DNA from: a virus
DNA: 61,060 nt
Strand: one strand, 5' to 3'
Virus record (IMG/VR): IMGVR_UViG_3300027857_000021
Location: 1 to 61,060 of that record
The notes under the pieces were generated by a model, which was given only the letters and a program-made list of their open reading frames with translations, did not search any database and was not told the DNA's origin. The position numbers and the translations under genes were made by a program. Of the stretch, positions 32,633 to 41,430 are shown piece after piece; within the stretch, counting starts at the first letter, position 1, and each line of letters opens with the position of its first letter.

Positions 32633-33335
32633 TGATACCCCCTACTCTCAGTACGTTTAGCGTGGCAGTTTACGCAGACTACTTCGCACTTAGCGATTTC
32701 GTCGACTGTAGCCTCCCAGTTTTGGTATCGTTGTCGATTAGTATACTTACGTCTGCTAACTTCTCTCCGAAGACGTGATCGAACTCCAAACAGTCTACAT
32801 CTTGTAAACCGCAGTCTATACACCCCCACAGTTGGAGATAGCGCCTAAACACATCTCTCCTAGCGTTCGCTGCTTTCGAGAGATGTTTACTAGGTCCGTA
32901 CTTTGTAGTACCTTTAGTTAGGAAGTGTCTTTTGACGTGACAGTTCCCACATCGCACTACACATTTTTGAAGTTCCTTTTCTACGCTTGGCCACCCGTAC
33001 GTTCGTAAGTGGGTGATATCCATACGTTTTTCACCGGTTACATGATCGAAGTGTAGACATATAGGATTAGTCTCTCCACAATCGATGCACGGGTGTTCTA
33101 GTCTGTATTCGAGTAACTTCTGTCGAACTTTTGCTTCTCCTCTTCTACCGGATTCTCTTTCACGTTCGCGCTGACCTTCTGTCATATTCGCACGCCACTG
33201 TTTGTATTGGTGGTTAATCTTCTCTCTATTTTTCTCTCGCCACAGCCTCTCGTACTCACGTTGACAGGTTACGCATAGAGACTGGCCCTTCTGCCTTTCG
33301 GGAGCGCTACACTTCGTACAAGGTTTAGAGAACAT
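32626..33335 (-). pseudogene. Double HNH endonuclease gene with an internal frameshift
   Basis: ATG at 33335 with GAGGTGAT just upstream. Two HNH modules: first CIDCGETNPICLHFDHVTGE with CGNCH later; second CIDCGLQDVDCLEFDHVFGE. The frame then breaks near 32740-32760: the first frame runs into LILIDNDT-type sequence ending at 32679, while the expected C-terminus (NWEATVDEIAKCEVVCVNCH) continues in another frame to 32626. So the second module is split by a 1-2 base change, from mutation, sequencing error, or programmed shift. N-terminal zinc ribbon CTKC ... CVTC. It sits between two copies of the 5' end of the UDG-polymerase gene. Confidence 0.75.
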
Positions 33336-33486
33336 GATCACCTCTATATCTAGAAATGACCCTTGCGTTGGGGTTGCCGTACCCATGTACGGGTTTGAAG
33401 TCGTTTTGGTCGCAGAGTCCGCAAGTGGAGCACTTCGCCAGCATAAGCAGCGAGTGCCTTTGTGAAGTGTCTGCAGTAACAGTCAT
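33325..33486 (-). pseudogene. Truncated duplicate of the UDG-polymerase N-terminus
   Basis: A 53-codon frame from ATG 33486 (AAAGGTG upstream). Residues 13-44 match the start of the UDG-polymerase at 26 of 32 positions (shared AKCSTCGLC, QNDFKPV, GYGN, ARVI), then diverge into SRYRGDHVL and stop. The HNH gene starts inside this divergent tail. It holds the first Fe-S cysteines only, so it cannot be an active glycosylase. Confidence 0.75.
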
Positions 33487-33545
33487 CGGTGTTCACCTTT
33501 CTGTCTGCACTTCTGGGGTGCAATATGCAGTTGTATGTGAGGGTC

Positions 33546-33749
33546 TTAGTTCAAGTACGGACGTCTCGTAGAAGTAAGCTTCCGTTTAGCCCGTTCGATA
33601 GCTGGTTCTAGTAGCTCGATAGCTACGTGGATGCCCTCAACTAAGTCTGCGAGTGGGCCTTGGTAGGCTAGTACGCAATCTTCACACCACCAGCCTCTCT
33701 TCGTATTCCACTTTGCATCCCCTGCACCGCACTTTACACATCTATGCAT
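33546..33749 (-). CDS. Small zinc-ribbon protein
   Basis: A 67-residue protein from ATG 33749 with GGAGG 4 nt upstream. CVKCGAG ... WWCEDC (residues 4-25) forms a zinc ribbon; the rest is one or two helices ending in a basic stretch (ERAKRKLTSTRR). First gene after the promoter at 33802. Function unknown. Confidence 0.7.
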   Translation of the reverse strand: MHRCVKCGAGDAKWNTKRGWWCEDCVLAYQGPLADLVEGIHVAIELLEPAIERAKRKLTSTRRPYLN

Positions 33750-33801
33750 ATAACCTCCAAGGTCTGTTCGCATAAGAAGTAGTATTTACTTCTTATTATA
33801 T

Positions 33802-33831
33802 ATTATAAATGTTCGACATGGTGTTTTACAA
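33802..33831 (-). promoter_or_regulatory. sigma70-type promoter
   Basis: Leftward -35 TTGTAA (33826-33831), 18-nt spacer, -10 TATAAT (33802-33807). Drives 33749 to 29582, that is, the UDG-polymerase. Confidence 0.8.
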
Positions 33832-33863
33832 GAGCACAAAAATGGGTGCCCACTAATACATAT

Positions 33864-34397
33864 TTAACCGTTTTGCTTTCGAGAATTACAACTGCGATGG
33901 GCGAGTTGTACGTTATCTGGACCGTGTAAGCCACCTTCCGACAGGGGTACGATGTGGTCGATAGAGGCTTCTGACCGGTTGACTGGCTCCCCACATAAAG
34001 CACAGACTCCTTTGTCTCTAGCGTACAGTACGTCCAATGAGACCGGAGCTACGTACTGACCTCTCAGACGTGCCTGGTACGCAGACGTACTAGCTTGCGT
34101 GCTCGCCCTATGCTTTAAGCGAGACCTCTTGTCAATCGCCCGTATATGCTCTCGCTGTGTCTCCCGACGCATAGCAGCCTGTGCTACTAACAGCTCTCGG
34201 TGGTCTCGATAGTACTGCTTCTGGTACTCTGACGCTCTCTCATACTGCTCGCTAGTCTGCTTCGCACGGCTGATTGCGGCTCTAGCATTGATGCAAGCCT
34301 TACACTTAGCGTTGAGACCATCCTTAGTCGACTTGTCTTTACCAAACTCATGTAGCGACAGCCATTTTTGACATCCGCAACAATACTTAGTCGTCAT
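33864..34397 (-). CDS. HNH homing-type endonuclease
   Basis: A 177-residue protein: N-terminal zinc ribbon with KYCCGCQKWLSLHEFGKDKS and CKAC, a central Arg/Gln-rich helical arm (residues 50-120), and a full C-terminal HNH motif CALCGEP ... ASIDHIVPLSEGG ... NVQLAHRSCNSRK. Intact HNH residues suggest activity. It lies 10 bases after the stop of a methyltransferase-like gene; no intron is apparent around it. Confidence 0.85.
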   Translation of the reverse strand: MTTKYCCGCQKWLSLHEFGKDKSTKDGLNAKCKACINARAAISRAKQTSEQYERASEYQKQYYRDHRELLVAQAAMRRETQREHIRAIDKRSRLKHRASTQASTSAYQARLRGQYVAPVSLDVLYARDKGVCALCGEPVNRSEASIDHIVPLSEGGLHGPDNVQLAHRSCNSRKQNG

Positions 34398-34406
34398 AGG
34401 CAGCTC

Positions 34407-35471
34407 CTAATGGATAACAAGCATGCAACCAGCAATCGACTGCTCCCAACTAGCAGTAGGGAGCAACGACGTAAGATACCTAGCAGTCTCAAGTACAGTC
34501 GGAGTGGGATACCCAAACGTCACTACGATTGTAGCTTCCGTACGATCCTTTAGTCGACGTAGCCTCTCACCAAACCAAGCTAACCAAAGTGTCAGGTCGG
34601 TTGAGATAGTAGAGGGCCAGTACGAAGGTGACCGAACTGACGCTGATTCCGACTGCACTAGGATACTGTCGATAGCTGACATACAGAAGTAGTGATGAGA
34701 GCGTTCATATAGTGAGGTCTCCCAAGGATACACCGGATCAATGTGTACGAGTGTGTTTGGGTATATAGAGTCTCTGAAGTCTGACAGTAGGTCATCAAAT
34801 AGGCTGTGCTGGAACAGGTTATGCTCGAGGTGGTGATCCAAACTGTCTGAGAACATCTTCGTACGCCAGGTGCTCCTAGCTATCGAGTGAAAGGCTTCTT
34901 CCGGTGTAAGTTCCCTAGTCGATCTACCGTCTGGCATTAAGTTCGACCAGCGTACACCCCGATTGGAGCACAGTTGTAGTAGCGTTCTGCCAATCGAACT
35001 CATCAATAGAGGCCAGTAGTTCTTGCAGATGAGTAAGGTGTCTAGGTACTTAGCAGTCTCGAGCGAAAGGTGTGGAGCTAACTGTGTCGTATGTCTGGCA
35101 ACTAGTACGCCTTCTTGTGCTACGTTGGTGGTACTAGGTGTAATAGGAGAACACCAACGTTCGAACCACTCGTTGGTAGGCAGGTCATAGGATAGTTGAG
35201 GTAGCGTATCTCGGTTGAGTACGTCGTCTAGCGAGAGTATCGTGTACACCGAACGGTCGTATGCCGCAACCTTAAGTCCTTTACTCGCAGCCTCGTATGC
35301 AACTCCACCGTTTCCAGCAGAGAGCGTTATAAACTGTGTGTGCTGTTCGACTAGGGGCCAGAACTTAGTATGTAGGGTCTTACAAGAGGGGGATTGGTAG
35401 TATGATGTGATGTAGGGTAGAGACCCTACCGTAGAGGGTACTCTAACGATTTGACTGAATGGCTTTAACAC
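34407..35471 (-). CDS. Methyltransferase-like protein, paralogue 1
   Basis: A 354-residue protein with GTG start (GGAG 10 nt upstream). It is one of three diverged paralogues (also 43525-44610 and 54661-55737). Residues about 45-75 hold an AdoMet-binding-like motif I (FITLSAGNGG, then AYDRS), and residues near 245 hold a motif IV variant HIDPVYPW in place of the usual DPPY of Dam-class N6-adenine enzymes. A C-terminal strand IVVTFGYPTP follows. Possible DNA adenine methylase; substrate not shown. Neighbours are an HNH gene and a HINT-fold gene. Confidence 0.6.
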   Translation of the reverse strand: MLKPFSQIVRVPSTVGSLPYITSYYQSPSCKTLHTKFWPLVEQHTQFITLSAGNGGVAYEAASKGLKVAAYDRSVYTILSLDDVLNRDTLPQLSYDLPTNEWFERWCSPITPSTTNVAQEGVLVARHTTQLAPHLSLETAKYLDTLLICKNYWPLLMSSIGRTLLQLCSNRGVRWSNLMPDGRSTRELTPEEAFHSIARSTWRTKMFSDSLDHHLEHNLFQHSLFDDLLSDFRDSIYPNTLVHIDPVYPWETSLYERSHHYFCMSAIDSILVQSESASVRSPSYWPSTISTDLTLWLAWFGERLRRLKDRTEATIVVTFGYPTPTVLETARYLTSLLPTASWEQSIAGCMLVIH

Positions 35472-35486
35472 GACAGTGCATCTCCT

Positions 35487-36092
35487 CTATAGAATGTCTG
35501 TGGGCGAGTCGAGTATCTCAGCCATAGCTATTCGCTTCGGTATGGGATAACCGGCTACGAATTGTGGCGACCTGCTAATAAAGTCGTTGCTTACAAAGTT
35601 TCTACAGTCTAAGTTATAGCCCGTACGAGACGAGACTCTCTTGATCTGAGAGATACGAGCGTACTGTGCTCTACCGCGTACAGTGTTCATCATAATGTAC
35701 TGTCGGGGCTTCAGCTGGTCTAGGGGTATCCAACCTATGTCCGGAGTGATGAACTCTTGATCGTCGCTGCAGATAAGTGACAGATTTCCTACCTGTATTT
35801 CCACACAGGGTTGGAGTACAGGGTCGTACACGACCCTGTTTAGCTTCTCCCAGCTTACTAGGGGCATAAGCAGCCGTAAGTACTTCTTATCATACTGAGC
35901 GTTTGGAGCGGGAGGAGGTTCTCCGACGAGGGATTTGAACACTTGAACAGACCAACTCACTATGTCACTATCCTGCAGTCCACTGTATATGGTTGCTATC
36001 GGTAGCACGTGTTCGTGCCATCCTTTTTCCGGACCCAAATGAGTCTTCGAGTGTTTATGCTTCACTACGAGCTTAGCGTGACTGTCTATCAT
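35487..36092 (-). CDS. HINT-fold-like protein without splice residues
   Basis: A 201-residue protein. Residues 105-165 resemble a HINT domain: LSLICSDDQEFITPDIGWIP, then LDQLKPRQYIMM (block B, with D in place of the conserved His) and GYNLDCRNFVSNDFISR (block F/G-like). No Cys1 or terminal His-Asn is present, so protein splicing is not expected. The N-terminal 100 residues are not recognised. It directly precedes a methyltransferase-like gene. Alternative: an unrelated beta-rich domain. Confidence 0.5.
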   Translation of the reverse strand: MIDSHAKLVVKHKHSKTHLGPEKGWHEHVLPIATIYSGLQDSDIVSWSVQVFKSLVGEPPPAPNAQYDKKYLRLLMPLVSWEKLNRVVYDPVLQPCVEIQVGNLSLICSDDQEFITPDIGWIPLDQLKPRQYIMMNTVRGRAQYARISQIKRVSSRTGYNLDCRNFVSNDFISRSPQFVAGYPIPKRIAMAEILDSPTDIL

Positions 36093-36108
36093 ACAAATAT
36101 GTAAGCGT

Positions 36109-36432
36109 TCAACTTTGAACGCTTACAGCCTCCTCGACTGATTGAGCTTTTGGTCGGAAGAAGTTGATCAAACTCGTTTCCTCGACGTAAGGAGTACCAT
36201 CTGGCCTTCTCAGTGCGAGAGCCCGCTTACGCTGGCTCTCGTTGAGGTCGTAATGTGGGAAGTAGGGTCGGTCTCTAAAGTACTGACGTACCCTTAGTAG
36301 TCCTGCTACTTCATGCAACTCCAACAAGCCTTCTGGAGTGTTTAGCTCGCTCGACCACATGTTACAGCTTTTAGTTGGTGGTTTTCCTCCGCCTGCTGTA
36401 CTACGGTTGATGAGGAAGTCGACGTAGATCAT
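36109..36432 (-). CDS. Hypothetical protein
   Basis: A 107-residue protein, ATGA overlap with the upstream gene. Basic, Pro- and Arg-rich middle (YFRDRPYFPHYDLNESQRKR). Family not recognised. Confidence 0.7.
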   Translation of the reverse strand: MIYVDFLINRSTAGGGKPPTKSCNMWSSELNTPEGLLELHEVAGLLRVRQYFRDRPYFPHYDLNESQRKRALALRRPDGTPYVEETSLINFFRPKAQSVEEAVSVQS

Positions 36433-36935
36433 GCAGTAGCAACCTTTCTCGCGCCTGCAGGTACTTTGACACCGGCATCTGCAATCGACTTGCGAATAGC
36501 GGCTTCTTGTGAGTTAGCCATTCGCAGAATTTCAGTTTTGGTGACGCTGAACCCGCTCGTTCTTGTTCGTCTGGATAGATACTCCCTAACGAAGTATTCT
36601 AGGTATCGCTTCGATTTCGAGCGGTTACCTAGATACTTACCTGTCCCATAGGCTTTATCGTAACAGGTAAACTTCTGTCCGGTCTTAACGTTCGAGACGA
36701 CCTGTTCGGTCTCCTCAAACAAGTGCGCTAGTATCATCATACCTAGCAGGGTCGTACCGTCGGATATCATACCGTCTGAGGTTCTGCCCCAGTCGATACC
36801 GATTCTAGAGTTCGGCGGTAGCTCCACTTTCGTAGGGTTACCACCATTGACTGCTGCCAGCAACACTTTTACTGGATTTACCATTCCCTTTGCTGGCGGC
36901 CTGATTTCGACTGTGTACGTAACTGTGCTTTCCAC
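36429..36935 (-). CDS. Hypothetical protein (GTG start)
   Basis: A 168-residue protein with AAAGGAG 9 nt before the GTG. Beta-rich start, helical and basic C-terminal half (KSKRYLEYFVREYLSRRTRT) ending in Ala/Lys-rich sequence. Family not recognised. Confidence 0.7.
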   Translation of the reverse strand: MESTVTYTVEIRPPAKGMVNPVKVLLAAVNGGNPTKVELPPNSRIGIDWGRTSDGMISDGTTLLGMMILAHLFEETEQVVSNVKTGQKFTCYDKAYGTGKYLGNRSKSKRYLEYFVREYLSRRTRTSGFSVTKTEILRMANSQEAAIRKSIADAGVKVPAGARKVATA

Positions 36936-36962
36936 TAAGGGCGCTCCTTTCGGGCTAGATTA

Positions 36963-37346
36963 TTACGGTCGTCTGAATCCATTCCCCATACCCCTACACT
37001 CACCAGTTTCGTCTGCGATCCACGTAACACCGTCATGGACCACGGCATCGAGTCTGCCAACTCTCTTTCCATCCGACTTACTCTCAATCTCGATGTCGAA
37101 CGGAGTATCTTTTTGGGAGTGAGTGATATCGAAGTAGATTGCATCCTCTCGTACCCTATCACTCGACCACTGAGGCTCCGCACCAGCTACACGTTCCGTA
37201 CTAACTGGGGTGCGGTTGTCTCCCTGACCTGCGTGTACCTTTACTCTATGGTTCGGATCCACACCGGATACTCTGTACTTGTTACAAGTATCAGTTTGTG
37301 GGTCACTTTCTCTGTCGTATGCATAGTCCAAGTCTAAATCTGACAC
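36963..37346 (-). CDS. Hypothetical acidic protein (GTG start)
   Basis: A 127-residue protein with AAAGGAG 9 nt upstream. Beta-rich and highly charged. Its leader carries an 8-bp hairpin (TCGAGGGA/TCCCTCGA, 37375-37393) between promoter and start, which on the opposite strand is followed by TTTGTTTTT. Family not recognised. Confidence 0.7.
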   Translation of the reverse strand: MSDLDLDYAYDRESDPQTDTCNKYRVSGVDPNHRVKVHAGQGDNRTPVSTERVAGAEPQWSSDRVREDAIYFDITHSQKDTPFDIEIESKSDGKRVGRLDAVVHDGVTWIADETGECRGMGNGFRRP

Positions 37347-37374
37347 TGCTGACTGCTCCTTTACTACTGGACGC

Positions 37375-37403
37375 TCGAGGGATTATCCCTCGATTTGTTT
37401 TTG
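37375..37403 (+). terminator. Hairpin with plus-strand T-tract in a minus-strand leader
   Basis: 8-bp stem, 3-nt loop, then TTTGTTTTT on the plus strand. It would stop rightward transcripts; in the leftward mRNA it is a leader hairpin. Confidence 0.5.
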
Positions 37404-37420
37404 TGATATACATTATTTAT

Positions 37421-37450
37421 ATTATAATTGTTCCAGTCGGTTGAAATCAA
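37421..37450 (-). promoter_or_regulatory. sigma70-type promoter
   Basis: Leftward -35 TTGATT (37445-37450), 18-nt spacer, -10 TATAAT (37421-37426). Its -35 touches the stop region of the GtrA-GT2 gene. Drives 37346 to 33864. Confidence 0.85.
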
Positions 37451-38694
37451 GAGGTACGTATCGCAGCGTTCGAGTGTAGGTGGTGCCCGTAACTACTGAT
37501 TTTCCGTTCCTTAACATACTTTCGTAGTGCAGACGCGTTCTTAACCAAGCTCAGCAGGCTTGTGTCTCTCTTACGTTCTAGTACAGTTGGTGTTTGTAGT
37601 ACGCCCATTTCGGTATACGACCTATCCGACTGTGCTAACTGATACAACATGTCTACATACACTAAGCGAGAGTCAGTGACAGTCAGTTCATAGTCCGTAA
37701 AGAAGTCAGTTCTAAATAGTTTGAATTCGCAGTCGACGTCTCTTACGTTAAGTCCGAACGTCCGACTGACTAACGTACTCCAACTCCACGTACAGAATCT
37801 CTCGAAACGACTGCCAGTCTCGCCGAAGGGGTAACCGAAAACCGCGTCGTACTCACACATATACGGAAGGAAGAACGCTAGATCCTGTATGTCGAACTGG
37901 TCGTCTGAAGAGGTAATGAATGTCAGTTCCTTACACGCTAGTTTGAGTCCGGTCGCTAAAGCTGTAGAGTATCCTCGAGGTTTGGCGTAATTCACTACCC
38001 TAACTCGCGGGGTCATGATAGATATAGCCTCTAACAGCACACCTGTATGATCGGCACTACCGTCGTTGACTACGATGACTTCGAAGTCATCGACCATGTA
38101 CGTTAGGGACTCGTACATTTGATGTACAGTATGCTGAATATAATCCGCATTGTCCTGTGCTACCATTACGACTGACAACGTGTAGTGTTGTCTACGTATA
38201 GACGCTCGAGAAGGTTTCATGATGCACTCATATACAGGCTTCTTACCCATCCATTGTTTAAGTAGCACAGTGGACAGGATGAACGTCCCTATAACCGCAA
38301 TTAGTTTCATAGTAGTAGTGGGTAATAAGTCTCCCACTAGCATAATACTAGCGAACTGGCTTAGTACAGCTAACATCGTGTCCACCAAAGACTCGAAAGT
38401 GAGTATAGATAGACATTTACCGAACTCCTCTGCTGTTAGCATACGGTATCTCCCCAATACCCACAATCGATACCCTACCATGCCGCATATCGAAGCGATA
38501 GCTGACACCAGCGTATTCCACACTACTAGCTGACTCAGACTCTGTAAGGGGTATATCCATAATGCGACATCTAATAATGCTGCATTCAACAACATGCTAG
38601 CACATGCCACGACTACCCACCGTACTATAGCATCGTACTTAGTATATAGTTTGCGTGACCGTCTCTTCTTGACGGTTGCTGTATACGGACTCAA
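37447..38694 (-). CDS. GtrA-like / family 2 glycosyltransferase fusion
   Basis: A 415-residue membrane protein. TTG start with AAAGGAGG 8 nt upstream. Residues 20-150 contain four hydrophobic helices in the GtrA pattern (flippase-like, moves undecaprenyl-linked sugar). Residues 170-380 are a GT2 domain: LSVVMVAQDNADYI, FEVIVVNDGSADHT (nucleotide-sugar site), and SSDDQFD in the DxD position, as in dolichol/polyprenyl-phosphate sugar synthases. It should load a sugar on a lipid carrier and help flip it, feeding envelope glycosylation. Part of the surface module. Confidence 0.8.
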   Translation of the reverse strand: MSPYTATVKKRRSRKLYTKYDAIVRWVVVACASMLLNAALLDVALWIYPLQSLSQLVVWNTLVSAIASICGMVGYRLWVLGRYRMLTAEEFGKCLSILTFESLVDTMLAVLSQFASIMLVGDLLPTTTMKLIAVIGTFILSTVLLKQWMGKKPVYECIMKPSRASIRRQHYTLSVVMVAQDNADYIQHTVHQMYESLTYMVDDFEVIVVNDGSADHTGVLLEAISIMTPRVRVVNYAKPRGYSTALATGLKLACKELTFITSSDDQFDIQDLAFFLPYMCEYDAVFGYPFGETGSRFERFCTWSWSTLVSRTFGLNVRDVDCEFKLFRTDFFTDYELTVTDSRLVYVDMLYQLAQSDRSYTEMGVLQTPTVLERKRDTSLLSLVKNASALRKYVKERKISSYGHHLHSNAAIRTS

Positions 38695-38720
38695 TCCGTA
38701 TGCCTCCTTTTTTTTGGTTG

Positions 38721-39596
38721 TTACAGCCTATCTCCCTTTTGCAAATTACATCTCCTACAAAGAAGTTGTATATTATCTACCGTATTCGACCCTCCCTTAC
38801 TCCGAGGTATGATGTGGTCATACTCGATGTAGTCCCCACTGTAGCCGCATTGTTGACAGCATCCCTTATCTCGTTTATACACATCAGACTTTACGTGATT
38901 AGGTACGTCTCCGTATGTGCCTAACTCTCTACGAATGATTAGTTGTCTCTTCCAAATACGTACAAGAGTGTCGATGTAGATACAAGCCTTAAACGGGTCT
39001 CTTACGTAGTAATCCCCTCCACCGGAACTGGCAGATACGGAGATTCTTAAAACCCTCTTGACTACCAACTGTTCTGTAACACCTCGTAGAGGTCTGGGAT
39101 GGGTGTATACTCGTACGGACTCCTCCTTCACTTGGCTTATATTACCCCAATTGATATGTACTCCACCTACGCCAGATATGGGGTGGAAGTAGCACTTCTT
39201 GTTAGTACCTACCAATATACCCTCGACGGGTCTTAGCTGTTTATTATAGTACGTAGTCTCGAACGAGAAGTAGGCGTACTCATCTGAGTCTAGATGCCTA
39301 TCTATACGAATGGTTGGTACATTACCCCACTGCACTTCCGAAAGTTCTCTAAAGTATCTCATCTTTTCTATGACAGGGATGCCTTCATACTCAGGCATAT
39401 GTATACTTTGGAAGTGTTGATACATTTGGGTCTCCAACTCTAAGGATACACCTCCTCTAGAAAAGTCCCTCTCGATCGCAGACAGCCACCTATAACGTTC
39501 GTTCTGAAAGTATTCACCACATTCACTGCATATGGTCTGTCTCACAAGTCTGTTCCATAGAGAAAGTCCTTTTCCACAATTTATACACACCGCCAT
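38721..39596 (-). CDS. Zinc ribbon / PH-like / HNH endonuclease fusion
   Basis: A 291-residue protein from ATG 39596; a start at 39623 (overlapping the upstream TGA) adds nine residues. N-terminal ribbon CINCGKG ... CSECG (residues 4-27). The middle (residues 105-230, for example VEGILVGTNKKCYFHP) resembles a bacterial PH or GRAM-like domain. The C-terminus is an intact HNH: CCQQCGYSGDYIEYDHIIPR, then NIQLLCRRCN. It sits between two glycosyltransferase genes, as mobile HNH genes often do. The PH-like middle is unusual. Confidence 0.75.
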   Translation of the reverse strand: MAVCINCGKGLSLWNRLVRQTICSECGEYFQNERYRWLSAIERDFSRGGVSLELETQMYQHFQSIHMPEYEGIPVIEKMRYFRELSEVQWGNVPTIRIDRHLDSDEYAYFSFETTYYNKQLRPVEGILVGTNKKCYFHPISGVGGVHINWGNISQVKEESVRVYTHPRPLRGVTEQLVVKRVLRISVSASSGGGDYYVRDPFKACIYIDTLVRIWKRQLIIRRELGTYGDVPNHVKSDVYKRDKGCCQQCGYSGDYIEYDHIIPRSKGGSNTVDNIQLLCRRCNLQKGDRL

Positions 39597-39619
39597 AGTG
39601 AACCCTTTTTCTTTGTTTG

Positions 39620-40966
39620 TCATTGTACACCGGTTCGTTTCCACTTCTGCCACTGTACGTCGCGTTTGCGGATTAGATTCCATATACTCCGGATAAGTGC
39701 GTACACCTCGACGTAGGTGGTGACGTAGAATAGTAGCCACCCTATAGGTGCTAGCAGTAGAGTGCTGATGTTGAACTCTCCACTGTCGTGTGCTTGTACG
39801 CCGAACATGAGAGAGACTACAAATACACCACTCAGAAATGCCGAGAAGTCACCCGATAGGAGTGCGAATACGTATAGCATAGTGATAAATAGTAACTCAA
39901 GTCCGAGTTGCACCTCCCCAAATATCGCTAGCGGTAGTATCACCCAGCACAGCAACTTGTTATGCCTACGCTCAGTCGAGAAGAACAAGTTGCGATGCTG
40001 CATAAACGTTTGGAACCGACCGTACTTCCAACGGTAGCGTTGCTTCTTCAAGCCTGTGAGTGTAGACGCTCCCTCAGTTAGTACGAGTGCTCCAGGACAG
40101 TAAACGATTTTCCAACCTTGTTCCTGTATTCGGACGGATAGCTCAATGTCTTCCGTAATGTTCTTGGTATTATACCCACCAATCACTTGAAACACTTCCC
40201 GCCGGAATGCACCAGCCGCTCCACCGATAATATAGATGGTGTTGAGCAAGCTGTCCGCTTTCTTAAAGTAGAATCCGAAGATATATTCTAGGTACTGGAT
40301 TGTACCCACGAGTGACTTTGTATTGCCTACCCTCACGTTACCGACGGCAGCCATAACTTTAGGGTTACGGAATGCGTTCACGAACTCCTCAATACAGCGG
40401 GCGTGAACGTGACAGTCAGCGTCAATGGACAGTAGTATAGCTCCGTGAGACAGTTGGATCGCTGTGTTTAGTGCGCTTCCCTTGCCTCCGTTTGGTTGGT
40501 AGTGGTAGAGTATACGTATGCGCTTGTACTCGGGTACGTCAGTCATCTGCTCGTTATACTTACTGACGAAGTTGAGCATCATTGCGTGCGAGCCATCTGT
40601 GCTACCATCGTTCACAATGACGAGCTCCACATGTCTGTAGGTGGAGTCTAGTAGCGTCTTGACCGTACCTAGTAGACCTACCTCTTCGTTCCAGGCAGGT
40701 ATCATCACTGACACTAACGGGTAGTAGTCCGCCATAAGCGTAGTAACGACTCTGCGACTCTCTATTACGTCGTAGAATGGAGCTACTACCATATAGAAGA
40801 AGTATTTCGCTAGTAGTATAGACGCAAAGAAGACTATAACGTGTCTCATCGTATCGAGAAACGGCGTATCGAATGGATGCGGTTGTATAAACCTAGTTGA
40901 AGCTGCTATAGCAGCCGTAACCATCCACAATGCACTATACGTAATACTTTTATAAACAGATCTCAC
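39620..40966 (-). CDS. Processive family 2 glycosyltransferase (PgaC/IcaA-like)
   Basis: A 448-residue membrane protein, GTG start overlapping the upstream TGA. N-terminal helices, then a GT2 catalytic core: VSVMIPAWNEE, IVNDGSTDGS, LLSIDADCH (DxD), TEDIELS and QRYRWKYGR (QxxRW), the full set seen in processive beta-glycan synthases such as poly-N-acetylglucosamine, hyaluronan and cellulose synthases. Several C-terminal helices form the export channel. With the small membrane partner and GH18 protein upstream it looks like a Pga/Ica-type polysaccharide machine. Confidence 0.85.
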   Translation of the reverse strand: MRSVYKSITYSALWMVTAAIAASTRFIQPHPFDTPFLDTMRHVIVFFASILLAKYFFYMVVAPFYDVIESRRVVTTLMADYYPLVSVMIPAWNEEVGLLGTVKTLLDSTYRHVELVIVNDGSTDGSHAMMLNFVSKYNEQMTDVPEYKRIRILYHYQPNGGKGSALNTAIQLSHGAILLSIDADCHVHARCIEEFVNAFRNPKVMAAVGNVRVGNTKSLVGTIQYLEYIFGFYFKKADSLLNTIYIIGGAAGAFRREVFQVIGGYNTKNITEDIELSVRIQEQGWKIVYCPGALVLTEGASTLTGLKKQRYRWKYGRFQTFMQHRNLFFSTERRHNKLLCWVILPLAIFGEVQLGLELLFITMLYVFALLSGDFSAFLSGVFVVSLMFGVQAHDSGEFNISTLLLAPIGWLLFYVTTYVEVYALIRSIWNLIRKRDVQWQKWKRTGVQ

Positions 40967-41430
40967 GTTAGCTTCCGCTTAATGGCTCTTAAGTAGGTAG
41001 TGGTATCCTCGTTTGGTATAACCTTTGGGAAAGAGATTTTCCGACCGCGTGCCAGCTTAGAGATCGAGACTGCTTTCATACTTAGTGTCGTAGCCATCTC
41101 TACAACCTGCCGTCTAGTCGGCCGTATACGTAGGGTTCCGCTAACGAAGTTAGCCCATACTATCATAACTGCTATCCACAGCACGACTCGAAAGGTCCAC
41201 GTTTCGATGTTCCAGTAAACTATACTATCTATGTCGAACGCAACCACGCTATACGTCAGCAGATATAGCACAGTGATCATGCTATACCCCTTCCTACGCC
41301 TCTTAGCGTACGGGTCGCTTACACACTGTGCCATCGATAACGCTTCCGGTAGAGTCATCTGTCCAACCTGTTTAGCTGGTAATGTAAATGGTGGAGGTAT
41401 TACATAGTCCTCGTAATACGTTGATGGCAC
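40963..41430 (-). CDS. Two-helix membrane protein, possible synthase partner
   Basis: A 155-residue protein with two adjacent membrane helices (about residues 49-68 and 80-100) and a basic C-terminal tail. GTG start coupled to the GH18 stop (TAGTG) and GTGA coupling to the synthase. Size, helices and position recall PgaD/IcaD accessory subunits, but sequence identity is not evident. Confidence 0.6.
   Translation of the reverse strand: MPSTYYEDYVIPPPFTLPAKQVGQMTLPEALSMAQCVSDPYAKRRRKGYSMITVLYLLTYSVVAFDIDSIVYWNIETWTFRVVLWIAVMIVWANFVSGTLRIRPTRRQVVEMATTLSMKAVSISKLARGRKISFPKVIPNEDTTTYLRAIKRKLT

Noticed and set aside
26138-33386. Group I intron around the HNH or LAGLIDADG genes
   Set aside because: The UDG-polymerase gene is intact and uninterrupted, and the neighbouring genes keep normal starts and stops, so no spliced exon structure is needed.
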